Made by a program: the position numbers and the translations under genes
Origin: Haloarchaeobius amylolyticus
GTDB taxonomy: Archaea > Halobacteriota > Halobacteria > Halobacteriales > Natrialbaceae
NCBI RefSeq assembly: GCF_026616195.1
Contig: NZ_JANHDH010000006.1
Span: 1-64,000 of the forward strand
Length of the DNA: 64,000 bases
Reading direction: 5' to 3'
The notes under the pieces: model-generated
Database searches by the model: none
The model's input: the letters and a program-made list of their open reading frames with translations, nothing else
What the model was told of the DNA's origin: nothing
Shown here: piece after piece, positions 43,425-52,475 of the stretch
Position numbering within the stretch: position 1 is the first letter of the stretch
Layout of the letters: each line of letters opens with the position of its first letter

Positions 43425-44507
43425 ATGAGCGACCTCTTCAGTTCCCTCTCGATACGCCAGACGACGGTCCCGAACCGCGTGATGGTCTCCCCGATGTGCC
43501 AGTACTCCTGCGAGTTCGACGGGCTGGCGACGGACTGGCACGAGCAACACCTGGGCAGCCGGGCCGTCGGCGGTGCCGGCATCGTGATGACCGAGGCGAC
43601 CGCGGTCACCCCGGAAGGACGCATCTCGCCGCGCGACCTCGGCATCTGGAGCCAGGAGCACGCCGACGCCCTCGCGCCCATCACCCAGTTCATGCGCAGC
43701 CAGGGCTCGGTTCCGGCCATCCAGCTCGCCCACGCCGGCCACAAGGGGACGAAGACCCCGCCCTGGGAGGGCTCGGAGCCGGTCCAGCCCGGCGAGGGCG
43801 GCTGGGTCGCGCCCTCGCCCTCGGCCGAGGCGTACCCCTACGACGACGACAAGCAGGTCGAGACGATGTCGACCGGGGCGGTCGAGCAACTGGTCGACGA
43901 CTTCGCGCGGGCCGCCGAACTCGCGCTCGACGCGGGCTTCGAGATCGCCGAGGTCCACGCCGCCCACGGTTACCTGCTCCACGAGTTCCTCTCACCGGTG
44001 ACGAACCGGCGCGAGGACCGCTACGGCGGCGACTTCGAGGACCGGACCAGGGTCGTCCGCGAGGTCACCGAGGCGGTCAGGCAGGTGTGGCCCGACGAGA
44101 AGCCCGTCTTCGTGCGTGTCTCCGCCACGGACTGGCTCCCCGACCGCGAGTCTTGGGACGTCGACCAGACGGCCCGGCTCGCCGGCGACCTCACCGAGCT
44201 GGGCGCGGACCTCGTCGACGTGTCCGCGGGCGGGCTCCACCCCGACCAGCAGCTCCCCGACACCGGCCCGAACTACCAGGTCCCCTTCGCGGAGCGCGTC
44301 GGGGCAGAGACCGACGCCCTCGTCGGCGCGGTCGGTGGCATCACGAACGGCCAGCAGGCCGACGCCCTCATCCGGAACGGCCGGGCCGACCTCGCCATTG
44401 TCGGCCGCCAGCACCTTCGGGACCCCTACTTCACGCTGCACGCCGCCGAGGAACTGGGACGCGAGGACGCGGTCGAGTGGCCCGTGCAGTACCGGCGGGC
44501 GGTGTAG
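43425..44507 (+). CDS. NADH:flavin oxidoreductase, Old Yellow Enzyme family (YqjM-like)
   Basis: This 360-residue FMN enzyme has MVSPMCQYSCEFDGLATDWH with the YqjM-type redox cysteine and tyrosine, AIQLAHAGHKG, FEIAEVHAAHGYLLHEFLSP, NRREDRYGGDFEDRTR and GRQHLRDPYF near the C-terminus, all typical of the family. The enzyme reduces activated double bonds of unsaturated carbonyls. It is monocistronic by position: divergent from the BtpA gene and followed by an acyl-CoA synthetase gene with its own leader. TTTTTG 23-28 bases upstream supports the ATG. Confidence 0.93.
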   Translation: MSDLFSSLSIRQTTVPNRVMVSPMCQYSCEFDGLATDWHEQHLGSRAVGGAGIVMTEATAVTPEGRISPRDLGIWSQEHADALAPITQFMRSQGSVPAIQLAHAGHKGTKTPPWEGSEPVQPGEGGWVAPSPSAEAYPYDDDKQVETMSTGAVEQLVDDFARAAELALDAGFEIAEVHAAHGYLLHEFLSPVTNRREDRYGGDFEDRTRVVREVTEAVRQVWPDEKPVFVRVSATDWLPDRESWDVDQTARLAGDLTELGADLVDVSAGGLHPDQQLPDTGPNYQVPFAERVGAETDALVGAVGGITNGQQADALIRNGRADLAIVGRQHLRDPYFTLHAAEELGREDAVEWPVQYRRAV

Positions 44508-44606
44508 GACCGACCGACAGCCCCCGACACGATTCCCGGGGTCGTTTCAGACCCGTGATTATCCGGGTCAACTATCATTACACTCTCGGGAGAAGTGCGA
44601 ACCGTC

Positions 44607-46271
44607 ATGCCTGTCGATGGCCACAACCTCTCGGACTACGAGGCACGGCGCGAGAACTTCTCCTGGGACGATATCTACGCGGAGGCCGACTGGGACGCCC
44701 CGGAACGACTGAACATCGCCCACGAGGTCTGCGACCGCCACGCCGAGGACCGGTCGCGGGTCGCGCTCTACTACGTGGGAACCGACGGGGAGTCGGAGAC
44801 CCTGTCGTTCTGGGAGCTCCGGGACCGCTCGAACCAGTTCGCGAACGTCCTCGACGACCTCGTGGACCAGGGCGACCGCGTCTTCTCGTACATGCCGCGG
44901 GTGCCAGAGCACTACATCGCGCTCGTCGGGACACTCAAGACCGGCGCGGTGTGGGGGTCGGTGAACGAGCGCTTCGGGCCCGACGGCATCTCCTACCGGC
45001 TCGACGACTGCGACGCGAAGGTGGTCGTCACGACCGCCGAGAACCGCGACACCATCGACCGGGCCCTCGAAGACGCGCCCTCGGTCGAGCACGTCATCGT
45101 CCTCTCCGAGGACGGCCGGGGCATCCGGCAGGGCGACATCAGTTTCCGCGCCGCCGTCGAGGAGGCGAGCCGGGAGTACGAGCCCGCAGAGACCGGGGGC
45201 GAGGACGACGCCCTGCTCTACTACACCAGCGGGACGACCGGGCTCGCGAAGGGCGTCCAGCACAGGCACCGGTGGGTCGCCGGCGTCGCCGCCACCCAGC
45301 GGTTCGCGGTCGACCTCCAGCCCGACGACCTCTACTGGTCGACCGGTGACCTGGGCTGGCTCACCGGGCCCATCAACACCCTCGGCGCGTGGTTCTGGGG
45401 TGCGAGCCTGTTCACCTACGAGGGCGAGTTCGACCCCGAGACGTGGGCCGAGTTGCTCGACGAGTACCCCATCTCGGTGCTGTTCTCGGTCCCGACCGCC
45501 TACCGGATGCTCCGGGCCAACGAGGAGGTGCTGGACGGGACCTCGCTGGACCTGCGCCACGCGCTCTCCATCGGGGAACCGCTTTCGGGTGGGGTCGTGG
45601 AGTGGGCCGAGGACCGCCTCGGCGTGACCGTCCACGACACCTACGGCCAGACCGAGACGGGCAACATGATCATCAACAACTACCCGACGATGGAGGTCAA
45701 GCCCGGCAGCATGGGCCGGCCCCTGCCCGGCATCGAGGCCGCGGTCGTGGACCCCGAGACGGGGGAGGAACTGGAACCGGGCGAGACCGGCGAGATCGCC
45801 CAGCGCGGGGACTACCCCTGCTTCTTCGCGGGCTACTGGCAGAAGCCCGAACAGACCGAGGACTGCTTCGTCAACGACTGGTACCTGTCGGGGGACCTCG
45901 CGCACGTCGACGAGGACGGCTACTTCTGGTTCGAGGGCCGCGCCGACGACGTCATCCTCTCCTCCGGCTACCGCATCGGCCCCTTCGAGGTCGAGTCCTC
46001 GCTGGGTGAACACCCCGCCGTCGCGGAGGCCGCGGTCGTCCCCAAGCCCCACGAGGAGCGCGGCAACATCGTGAAGGCCTACGTCGTCCTGACCGACGAG
46101 TACGATGGGTCCGAGGCGCTGGCCTCGGAACTGCAGGACCACGTCAAGGAGGAGCTCTCGGCCCACGAGTACCCGCGTGAGATCGAGTTCGTCGACGAAC
46201 TGCCGAAGACGGTGACCGGGAAGATCCGCCGGACCGAGCTGCGGGACCGGACCGAGGACCCGACGGCCTGA
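44607..46271 (+). CDS. Acyl-CoA synthetase, acetyl-CoA synthetase-like (AMP-forming)
   Basis: This 554-residue enzyme has the motifs LLYYTSGTTGLAKGVQHRHR (ATP binding), YWSTGDLGWLTG, VHDTYGQTETGNMI (A5), WYLSGDLAHVDEDGYFWF (A7), ADDVILSSGYRIGPFEVES (A8), and TVTGKIRRTELR with the C-terminal lysine. The arrangement is that of acetyl-, propionyl- or medium-chain acyl-CoA synthetases. The ATG at 44607 is chosen over a start four codons upstream. The final codons lie within a 16-base tandem repeat. Confidence 0.9.
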   Translation: MPVDGHNLSDYEARRENFSWDDIYAEADWDAPERLNIAHEVCDRHAEDRSRVALYYVGTDGESETLSFWELRDRSNQFANVLDDLVDQGDRVFSYMPRVPEHYIALVGTLKTGAVWGSVNERFGPDGISYRLDDCDAKVVVTTAENRDTIDRALEDAPSVEHVIVLSEDGRGIRQGDISFRAAVEEASREYEPAETGGEDDALLYYTSGTTGLAKGVQHRHRWVAGVAATQRFAVDLQPDDLYWSTGDLGWLTGPINTLGAWFWGASLFTYEGEFDPETWAELLDEYPISVLFSVPTAYRMLRANEEVLDGTSLDLRHALSIGEPLSGGVVEWAEDRLGVTVHDTYGQTETGNMIINNYPTMEVKPGSMGRPLPGIEAAVVDPETGEELEPGETGEIAQRGDYPCFFAGYWQKPEQTEDCFVNDWYLSGDLAHVDEDGYFWFEGRADDVILSSGYRIGPFEVESSLGEHPAVAEAAVVPKPHEERGNIVKAYVVLTDEYDGSEALASELQDHVKEELSAHEYPREIEFVDELPKTVTGKIRRTELRDRTEDPTA

Positions 46272-46317
46272 GGACCCGACGGCCTGAGGACCCGACGGCC
46301 TGAGGACCCGACGGCCC
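46254..46317. repeat. Four tandem copies of a 16-base unit across a stop codon
   Basis: GAGGACCCGACGGCCT repeats at 46254, 46270 and 46286, with a fourth copy (last base changed) at 46302-46317. The first copy codes for the last residues of the acyl-CoA synthetase; its stop codon TGA (46269-46271) spans the junction with the second copy. Confidence 0.75.
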
Positions 46318-46344
46318 GCCGGCTCTCTGGCGAGTCGCCTCTGC

Positions 46345-46350
46345 AAAAAA
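46345..46350 (-). terminator. T6 tract downstream of the small membrane protein gene
   Basis: TTTTTT on the minus strand begins 13 bases after the stop of the gene at 46363-46662. Archaeal termination often uses such T tracts. Confidence 0.4.
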
Positions 46351-46362
46351 CCGCTATCTCTC

Positions 46363-46662
46363 CTATTCGTCCGTGCGTTCTATCGCGTCGACCTGCTTCT
46401 GCTGGACCGTCATCGCGCCCACCGTCCCGCCGAGGACGAACAGCAACAGGGCTGCCAGCAGGGCGAACGGCGGGAACAGCACCATCACGAGCAGGACACC
46501 TCCGAACCCGGCGAGGACCGTCGCCTGGACCAGTTTCGACGTCCTCGCCCGTGCCAGATACACCGGGAACAGCAGGATGCCCATGACGACCGATACGAAC
46601 TCGGCGAGTCCCCCCAGAACTCGTCGTACTCCAGTGGTGCGCGACCCCCCAAATTGTCGCAT
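46363..46662 (-). CDS. Small membrane protein of unknown function
   Basis: This 99-residue protein has three hydrophobic segments: LGGLAEFVSVVMGILLFPVYLA, LVQATVLAGFGGVLLVMVLF and LLAALLLFVLGGTVGAM. The C-terminus is polar (QQKQVDAIERTDE). A TATA-like TTTATA at 46665-46671 lies only 3-9 bases before the ATG at 46662, so the transcript may start inside this frame and the real start may be the ATG at 46584, giving a 73-residue protein. No family is recognised. Confidence 0.6.
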   Translation of the reverse strand: MRQFGGSRTTGVRRVLGGLAEFVSVVMGILLFPVYLARARTSKLVQATVLAGFGGVLLVMVLFPPFALLAALLLFVLGGTVGAMTVQQKQVDAIERTDE

Positions 46663-46782
46663 GGTATAAATCTAAGCGACACCGGTTTATCTCGTTTTCC
46701 CGGGGATGTGCAGGTGTTTCGCGGGTAAGACGGTGAGCCGCGGGAACTTACCTCCCAGTAAGCGAGAGTGTTCGAGCGCGGC

Positions 46783-47346
46783 CTACTCGTCCGTCCACTT
46801 GATGGAGCAACCCTGCGACGGCTGCCACTCAAGGTCGACCGCCTCGCCGGCCAGCATGGCGTCGATGGCCTCCCGGATGTGGAAGCGCGTCGGCTCGGCG
46901 TCGGGGTTCATCGCGTCGTCGAGGCGACCCTGGTAGACCAGTCTGAACTCGCCGTCCTCGCGCTCGAAGAGGAACGGGTCGGGCGTGCAGACCGCGCCGT
47001 AGGCCCGGGCGACCTCCTGGCTCTCGTCGCGGAGGTAGGCGTCGTACTGGATGCGGCCCTCCTCGGTCCACTCCTGCATGGCCTCGAAGGAGTCGTCGGG
47101 GTATTCCTCGGCATCGTTCGGGTTGATGCCGACGACGGCCACCTCGTCGTACTCCGCGGCCAGGTCGTTCAGCAGGTCGAACTTGGCCTGGGCGTACGGA
47201 CAGTGGTTGCACGTGAACACGACCAGCAGGCCCTCGTAGTCGCTGAAGTCGTCGAGGGAGTACGTCTCGCCGTCGACGCCGGGGAGCTCGAACGCGGGTG
47301 CGGCGTCGCCCTTCTGCATCTCGGTGTCGGATTCGAGCAGAACCAT
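46783..47346 (-). CDS. Thioredoxin-fold redoxin (AhpC/TSA-like)
   Basis: This 187-residue protein has FELPGVDGETYSLDDFSDYEG, then LLVVFTCNHCPYAQAKFDLL with a C-N-H-C active site, and GINPNDAEEYPDDSFEAMQEW, the signature of a common thioredoxin-like subfamily with AhpC/TSA features. YGAVCTPDPFLFERE contains the cis-proline region. It probably reduces thiols or peroxides in the cytoplasm. There is no signal peptide. Confidence 0.88.
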   Translation of the reverse strand: MVLLESDTEMQKGDAAPAFELPGVDGETYSLDDFSDYEGLLVVFTCNHCPYAQAKFDLLNDLAAEYDEVAVVGINPNDAEEYPDDSFEAMQEWTEEGRIQYDAYLRDESQEVARAYGAVCTPDPFLFEREDGEFRLVYQGRLDDAMNPDAEPTRFHIREAIDAMLAGEAVDLEWQPSQGCSIKWTDE

Positions 47347-47453
47347 GCGAGAGGGTAGTCGGGCGCGGTGTTAGTGGTTTTCGCTCGGCGAGCCCCGCCC
47401 GCGTTTCCGTATCAGGAGAAAGATACTTCGTCCCGTGGTCCGCGTGCTAGTGC

Positions 47454-47861
47454 ATGGCAGAGCGCGCGTCGCGGTTCGCACCGAAGCGGTTCGCCGTCGC
47501 CCTGGTCACGGTCGTACTCGGGGCGGTGCTCGGGATGGAGTACATCCCGCTGGTCGGGACGTACGTCGGCACGCTGCTCGGGGCGTTCGTCGCCGGGCTC
47601 GCGGTCGACGAGAAGCCGACGCTGGAGGCCGGCGTCGCCGCGGTCGTCGCCGTCTTCGGCGTCAGCCTGGCGGCGACGATCATCGGCGAGGGCATCGTGG
47701 CGGCCATCATCGCCCTCATCACGGTGAACCCGCAGACGCTCGGCATCGCCGCCGCCCTGAGCTTCGGTGCCGGCAGCCTCGGCGCCCACTTCGGGAACGA
47801 CCTCCGCGACGGCCTCACCCGGCCGGTCGACGAGTCCGGGCGGCTCCCCGACGACAGATAG
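47454..47861 (+). CDS. Membrane protein of unknown function (DUF5518-like)
   Basis: This 135-residue protein has about four hydrophobic helices: FAVALVTVVLGAVLGMEYIPL, GTLLGAFVAGLAV, VAAVVAVFGVSLAATIIGEGIVAAIIALI and GIAAALSFGAGSLGAHFG. The glycine-rich pattern resembles haloarchaeal DUF5518 proteins, an uncertain match. The promoter-like AGATAC about 28 bases upstream supports the ATG. It is followed 63 bases later by a secreted subtilase gene on the same strand. Confidence 0.6.
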   Translation: MAERASRFAPKRFAVALVTVVLGAVLGMEYIPLVGTYVGTLLGAFVAGLAVDEKPTLEAGVAAVVAVFGVSLAATIIGEGIVAAIIALITVNPQTLGIAAALSFGAGSLGAHFGNDLRDGLTRPVDESGRLPDDR

Positions 47862-47924
47862 CGACCACGCAGGTACGATACCCATGTTCTGGAACCCACG
47901 CGAACGCACCACGGGAGGTCGACG

Positions 47925-49175
47925 ATGACCGGGATGGACACCGGCGGCTGGTCCCGCCGCGACCTGCTGAAGAGCGCCGCGACCGGCGGCGTCCTCGCCG
48001 GCCTCGGGGCCGTCGTGCTCGACCAGATGAAGCGGTACATCGTCGGGGCGCGCGAGCCGGACGCCGCGACCGCCGCGGCCTCCGTCTCCGACGTGCGCCA
48101 CGAACGCATCGAACTCGGCGGCGACTCCCCACTGACGCTCGTCGTGGGCGCCTACTCCGACGCGAGCAGCCAGTCCCTGCGCGCTCGCGAGGACGTGGCC
48201 TTCGTCCAGCGCGACCGGAAACTGACGCTGTACTCCGCCCCTGACGGGGGCGCCAGCGACCGCACCGCAGGTAATCAGGTCCTCCCGTGGGGCATCGACC
48301 GCGTCGACGCCGACGTGGCCCACGCCGAGGGCGCGACGGGCGAGGACGTCGACGTCGGCATCATCGACGGCGGCATCGACCCGACCCACCCCGACCTCGA
48401 GGCGAACATCGCGGACCCGTCGGTCGAGGGGAACCACCGGGCGTGGGTCGACTGCCGGGGCGACGGCTGTGACCACCCCTGGGCGGACGACGGCGACCAC
48501 GGCACCCACGTCGCGGGGACCGTCGCCGCCGGGGACGGCGACAGTGGCGTCGTCGGGGTCGCCCCCGACGCGACCCTGCACGCGCTGAAGGTCTGCGGGG
48601 GCGGTGGCGGCTGTCGCACCTCGGACATCGTCGGGGCCATCCGCCACGCCGCCGACGAGGGCTGGGACGTGGTGAACCTGAGCCTCGGCTCCCCGCGGGA
48701 GTCGCCGGCGCTCCAGGCCGCCGGCGAGTACGCCCGCGAGAAGGGCGTCGTGCTGGTCGCGGCGGCCGGCAACCGCGGGCAGCCCGACTCGGTGGGCTAC
48801 CCCGCGGCCTACGAGGAGTTCGTCGCCGTCTCCGCGACGACCATCGACGACGACATCGCCTCGTTCTCCTCGACCGGCCCGGAGGTCGACATCGCGGCCC
48901 CCGGCAAGAGCATCTGTTCGCCCGTCAGGGACGGCCACCGGACCCTCGACGGGACCTCGATGGCGGCCCCGCACGTGACCGGCGCGGTCGCCCAGCTGGT
49001 GGCCGCCGGATACTCCCCCGAGGAGGTCCGGGACCGGCTGACGGGGACCGCCGAGGACCTCGGCAGGTCCGGCGACGAGCAGGGCGCCGGGCTGCTCGAC
49101 GTGGCGGCCTCGCTGGACTACGACTCCGGCGACGACGGCACCGGCGACGGGACGAGCTGTCCCGCCGGCGAGTGA
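47925..49175 (+). CDS. Subtilisin-like serine peptidase (S8), Tat-exported
   Basis: This 416-residue protein has a Tat signal at residues 9-35 (SRRDLLKSAATGGVLAGLGA). A prodomain of about 90 residues precedes the catalytic domain, as in halolysins. The catalytic triad sits in VGIIDGGIDPTHPDLE (D about 148), DDGDHGTHVAGTVAAG (H about 192) and LDGTSMAAPHVTGAVA (S about 345); the oxyanion asparagine is in VAAAGNRGQ. The domain ends near residue 400 and no C-terminal extension such as a PPC domain follows. Confidence 0.93.
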   Translation: MTGMDTGGWSRRDLLKSAATGGVLAGLGAVVLDQMKRYIVGAREPDAATAAASVSDVRHERIELGGDSPLTLVVGAYSDASSQSLRAREDVAFVQRDRKLTLYSAPDGGASDRTAGNQVLPWGIDRVDADVAHAEGATGEDVDVGIIDGGIDPTHPDLEANIADPSVEGNHRAWVDCRGDGCDHPWADDGDHGTHVAGTVAAGDGDSGVVGVAPDATLHALKVCGGGGGCRTSDIVGAIRHAADEGWDVVNLSLGSPRESPALQAAGEYAREKGVVLVAAAGNRGQPDSVGYPAAYEEFVAVSATTIDDDIASFSSTGPEVDIAAPGKSICSPVRDGHRTLDGTSMAAPHVTGAVAQLVAAGYSPEEVRDRLTGTAEDLGRSGDEQGAGLLDVAASLDYDSGDDGTGDGTSCPAGE

Positions 49176-49231
49176 ACGCTTGCTGTCTCCGGGGGTCCAC
49201 TCTTATTACCCACCATCCCGAGGGTTCGCGT

Positions 49232-49759
49232 ATGCCCGAACTCACCATCTCCCCCGAACAGCGCGAGTTCCTCGAATCGTTGCGAACCGAGATACAGGAC
49301 GAGGTCCGCTACGGCCACGTCAGACCGCAGGACGCGCTCCAGTACCTCATCGACCACTACGACGGGGACGACATCGACCTCGAGATGGAGGCCACCGGGG
49401 ACTCCCCGGCCCAGACCGAGGAGGCCGACTGGTCCGACGACGGCGAGACGGAGCAGGAGGCGGCCGAGGCGGTGGAGGCGGCCGAATCGGAGGACGAGGC
49501 CGAGGCGGAGAGCGAGGACGCCGGCAGCGACGACGCGGCGGAGACGGCCGAGGCCGACGGCGGCGCGACCACGTCCTCGACCCCCGATAGCGGCGAGGAC
49601 CGCCTCAACGCGATGATGAACCTGATGGACACCCACGACGACAAGTGGCGCGAGGCGTCGAAGGAGGACGCCCGGTACGAGGTCGACATGCCGGACGGGA
49701 CGACCGAGTACGTCCAGACCAAGGACGACGTGCGGGCCCACCTGTTCAAGAACTACTGA
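49232..49759 (+). CDS. Acidic protein with disordered central region
   Basis: This is a 175-residue protein of unknown function. A helical N-terminus (ISPEQREFLESLRTEIQDEV and LQYLIDHYDGDD) is followed by about 70 residues of Glu/Ala/Asp-rich disorder, then a C-terminal segment NAMMNLMDTHDDKWREASKE and VDMPDGTTEYVQTKDDVRAH. The ends are probably folded and the middle is a linker. TCTTATTAC about 28 bases upstream supports the ATG at 49232. Confidence 0.65.
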   Translation: MPELTISPEQREFLESLRTEIQDEVRYGHVRPQDALQYLIDHYDGDDIDLEMEATGDSPAQTEEADWSDDGETEQEAAEAVEAAESEDEAEAESEDAGSDDAAETAEADGGATTSSTPDSGEDRLNAMMNLMDTHDDKWREASKEDARYEVDMPDGTTEYVQTKDDVRAHLFKNY

Positions 49760-49821
49760 GCCGCGGTGCGGCCAGCCCGCGAGCCCCCTCGAGAAGCGGG
49801 TGCCAGCACCTGTCAGGCGGG

Positions 49822-49827
49822 TTTATC
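49822..49827 (+). promoter_or_regulatory. Promoter box of the gene at 49852
   Basis: TTTATC lies 25-30 bases before the ATG at 49852, matching the leaderless pattern of this window. Confidence 0.4.
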
Positions 49828-49851
49828 TCCTCGGCGAGCGATGTGTTACCC

Positions 49852-50673
49852 ATGGGATTCTTCCAGCGTCTGAGCCTTGGCTGGCGCCTCGCCATGGACA
49901 GCCTCGGCGTCCTCCGCCGTGACCCCGAACTCGCGGTGTTCCCCCTCGTCGGGGGCCTCGCGGGTGCGGTGTACCTCGCGCTGCTCCTCGGCGGGGCGGC
50001 GCTCGTCGTCGGCACCGACCCCGGCATCCTCGCCTGGGTCGTGCTGTTCGTCCTCTACCTCGGGTCGACGTTCATCGCCTCGTTCTTCACCGCCGGGCTG
50101 ATGCACGAGGCCCGGGCGTCGATGGAGGGTCGCGAACCCTCGCTCGCGGGCGGCCTCCGGGCCGCCTGGCGCAACGCCGGCACCATCTTCGCGTGGGCGT
50201 CCATCGCCGCGACCGTGGGCGTCCTCCTGCAGGTCATCCGCAGCGACGAGGGCGTCCTCGGCGACATCCTCGCGGGCATCCTCAGCGTCGGCTGGAGCAT
50301 CCTGACGTACTTCGTCGTCCCCGTCATCGTCTTCGAGGACGTGTCTGTCACCGAGGCCATCCGGCGCAGCGGTGACACCTTCAAGCGCACCTGGGGCGAG
50401 ACCGCGGGGGCGCACTTCGGCGTCGGCCTCGTGAGCATCCTGTTCACGCTGGTCGGCCTCGGGCTGGCCGCCGGCGTGTTCGTCCTCGTCGGCGGGTCGC
50501 CGGTCGGCTTCCTCGGCGCGGTCGCGTTCGCCGTACTGGTCGTCCTCGTGACGGTCCTGTTCGGCCAGACCCTCACCGGCATCGCCAAGACCGCCCTCTA
50601 CGTGTTCGCGACCGAGGGCCGCGAGCCCGAGGGCTTCGAGAACGTCGACTTCGCCCACGCCCGGGCCCGGTAG
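49852..50673 (+). CDS. Multi-pass membrane protein of unknown function (DUF6159-like)
   Basis: This 273-residue protein has six or more helices. MGFFQRLSLGWRLAMDSLGVLRRDPELAVFPLVGG is a typical N-terminus for the DUF6159-like group, and FEDVSVTEAIRRSGDTFKRTWGE is the conserved cytoplasmic loop that leads into a long helix pair. Its biological role is unknown. The chosen ATG is supported by the TTTATC box 25-30 bases upstream. Confidence 0.72.
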   Translation: MGFFQRLSLGWRLAMDSLGVLRRDPELAVFPLVGGLAGAVYLALLLGGAALVVGTDPGILAWVVLFVLYLGSTFIASFFTAGLMHEARASMEGREPSLAGGLRAAWRNAGTIFAWASIAATVGVLLQVIRSDEGVLGDILAGILSVGWSILTYFVVPVIVFEDVSVTEAIRRSGDTFKRTWGETAGAHFGVGLVSILFTLVGLGLAAGVFVLVGGSPVGFLGAVAFAVLVVLVTVLFGQTLTGIAKTALYVFATEGREPEGFENVDFAHARAR

Positions 50674-50762
50674 GCCCGCGGCGTCCCGGCGCCGGCCACC
50701 GACCCCGGCGAACCACGACGGGGAAGAAACGCTTTTGACACACCCACGTGCTGTGTGGTAGT

Positions 50763-51251
50763 ATGAGCGCACGGGACGACCTGCTCGACCTGCTGCTGGA
50801 GAACGCCCGTCACACGACGGCGGACCTCGCCCGGATGACCGACATGACCGAGGAAGAGGTAGCAGCGGCGATCGCAGACCTCGAGGACGAGGGCGTCGTC
50901 CGTGGCTACCAGGCCATCGTCGACTGGGACGAGACGGACCGCGAGGTCGTCCGCGCGACGGTCGAGCTCAACGTCACCCTCGACCGCGAGACGAGCTACC
51001 AGGACATCGCAGAGCGCATCGCGCGCTTCCCGCAGGTGAAGACCCTGCGCCTGGTCAGCGGCGACTACGACTTCCTGATGGAGGTCGAGGACGAGTCGAT
51101 GCACGACGTCTCCATCTTCATCTCGGAGAAGGTCGCACCCGTGCCCGAGGTCACCCAGACGGTCACCCACTACGTCATGACGACGTACAAGGACCGTGGG
51201 GTCACGTTCGGTGACGGCGACGACGACGACCGCCTCTCCGTCTCACCGTGA
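50763..51251 (+). CDS. Lrp/AsnC family transcription regulator
   Basis: This is a 162-residue protein. Residues 1-50 form a winged-helix DNA-binding domain (LLDLLLENARHTTADLARMTDMTEEEVAAAI), and residues about 60-145 form a RAM effector-binding domain (RIARFPQVKTLRLVSGDYDFLMEV). The C-terminus is acidic. TTTTGAC about 28 bases upstream supports the ATG. It overlaps the start of the downstream aminotransferase gene (GTGA), so it may regulate that gene and respond to the amino acid involved. Confidence 0.92.
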   Translation: MSARDDLLDLLLENARHTTADLARMTDMTEEEVAAAIADLEDEGVVRGYQAIVDWDETDREVVRATVELNVTLDRETSYQDIAERIARFPQVKTLRLVSGDYDFLMEVEDESMHDVSIFISEKVAPVPEVTQTVTHYVMTTYKDRGVTFGDGDDDDRLSVSP

Positions 51252-52396
51252 CGATGAAGGTCTCAGACAGGGTGTCCTCGGTCCCACCGTCGGGTATCCG
51301 CAAGTTCTTCGAACTCGCCGAGGAGCGCGACGACGTCATCTCGCTGGGTGTCGGTGAGCCCGACTTCTCCGCGCCGTGGGCGGCCCGCGACGCGGCCATC
51401 GACGCCCTCGAACGCGGGAAGACCAGCTACACCGCCAACCGGGGCAAGCGCGAGCTGCGCGAGGAGATAGCCCGCCACGTCGCCGACCGGTACGACCAGC
51501 ACTACGACCCCGACGAGGAGATACTCGTCACGACCGGGGTCAGCGAGGGCGTCGACGTGGCCCTCCGCGCGCTGGTCGACCCCGGTGACACCGTGGCCGT
51601 CGTCGAACCGGCGTACATCTCCTACGTCCCCGGCGTCATCTTCGCCGGCGGGGAACCCCTTCGCATCCAGACGAAGGAGGAAGACGAGTTCAAGTTGACC
51701 CGCGAGGCACTGGCATCGGCCGGCGCCGCCGACGCGGACCTGCTGATGCTCTGTTACCCGAACAACCCGACCGGGGCCGTGATGACGAAGGCCGACCTCG
51801 AACCCATCGCCGAGTTCGCCCGCGAGCACGACCTGACGGTCATCTCCGACGAGATCTACGCCGACCTCCAGTACGAGAACGACCACACCTCCATCGCCAC
51901 CCTCGACGGGATGCGCGAGCGCACCGTCGTCTTCAACGGCTTCTCGAAGGCCTACGCGATGACTGGCCTGCGCCTCGGCTACGCGATGGCCCCGCCGGAG
52001 GCCATCGCCGCGATGAACCGCATCCACCAGTACGTCATGCTGTCCGCACCGACGACCGCCCAGCACGCCGCACTGGAGGCGCTGCGGAGCTGTGACGACG
52101 AGGTCGAGTACATGCTGAGCCAGTACGACCGCCGCCGGCGGTTCGTCCTCTCCCGGTTCGAGGAGATGGGCATCGACTGCTTCCGGGCGCGTGGCGCCTT
52201 CTACGTCTTCCCGGAGGTGCCCGACGGCTACACCTCCGAGGGCTTCGCCGAGGCACTGCTGAAGGAACAGGGCGTCGCGGCGGTCCCGGGTAGCGCCTTC
52301 GGGGAGAGCGGCGAGGGGCACCTGCGCGTCTCCTACGCGACCGGCCTCGACGACCTGCGCGAGGCGATGGACCGCATCGAGGCGTTCATCCAGTAG
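51248..52396 (+). CDS. Class I/II aminotransferase (PLP-dependent)
   Basis: This 382-residue protein has SLGVGEPDFSAPWAARDAAI, SYTANRGKRELREEIA, TTGVSEGVDVALRAL and LCYPNNPTGAVMTKADL, with the PLP lysine in VFNGFSKAYAMTGLRLGYAM and an arginine in LRVSYATGLDDL that binds the substrate carboxylate. This pattern is that of aspartate/tyrosine/branched-chain transaminases; the exact substrate is unclear. It may start with GTG at 51248, overlapping the lrp-like stop, or with ATG at 51254. Confidence 0.93.
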   Translation: MTMKVSDRVSSVPPSGIRKFFELAEERDDVISLGVGEPDFSAPWAARDAAIDALERGKTSYTANRGKRELREEIARHVADRYDQHYDPDEEILVTTGVSEGVDVALRALVDPGDTVAVVEPAYISYVPGVIFAGGEPLRIQTKEEDEFKLTREALASAGAADADLLMLCYPNNPTGAVMTKADLEPIAEFAREHDLTVISDEIYADLQYENDHTSIATLDGMRERTVVFNGFSKAYAMTGLRLGYAMAPPEAIAAMNRIHQYVMLSAPTTAQHAALEALRSCDDEVEYMLSQYDRRRRFVLSRFEEMGIDCFRARGAFYVFPEVPDGYTSEGFAEALLKEQGVAAVPGSAFGESGEGHLRVSYATGLDDLREAMDRIEAFIQ

Positions 52397-52475
52397 TCGC
52401 GCCGGTCCGGTACCGGCCCCTCGATTCCTCTCACGGACCCAACCGTTATCCGCTCGACCAGCGATTGCGCGAACG

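Noticed and set aside
42227-45349. Very long plus-strand open frame (over 1,000 codons)
   Set aside because: It crosses the BtpA gene on the other strand and the OYE and acyl-CoA synthetase genes in another frame. Its product is Arg/Gly/Pro-rich low-complexity sequence, an artefact of high-GC codon bias.
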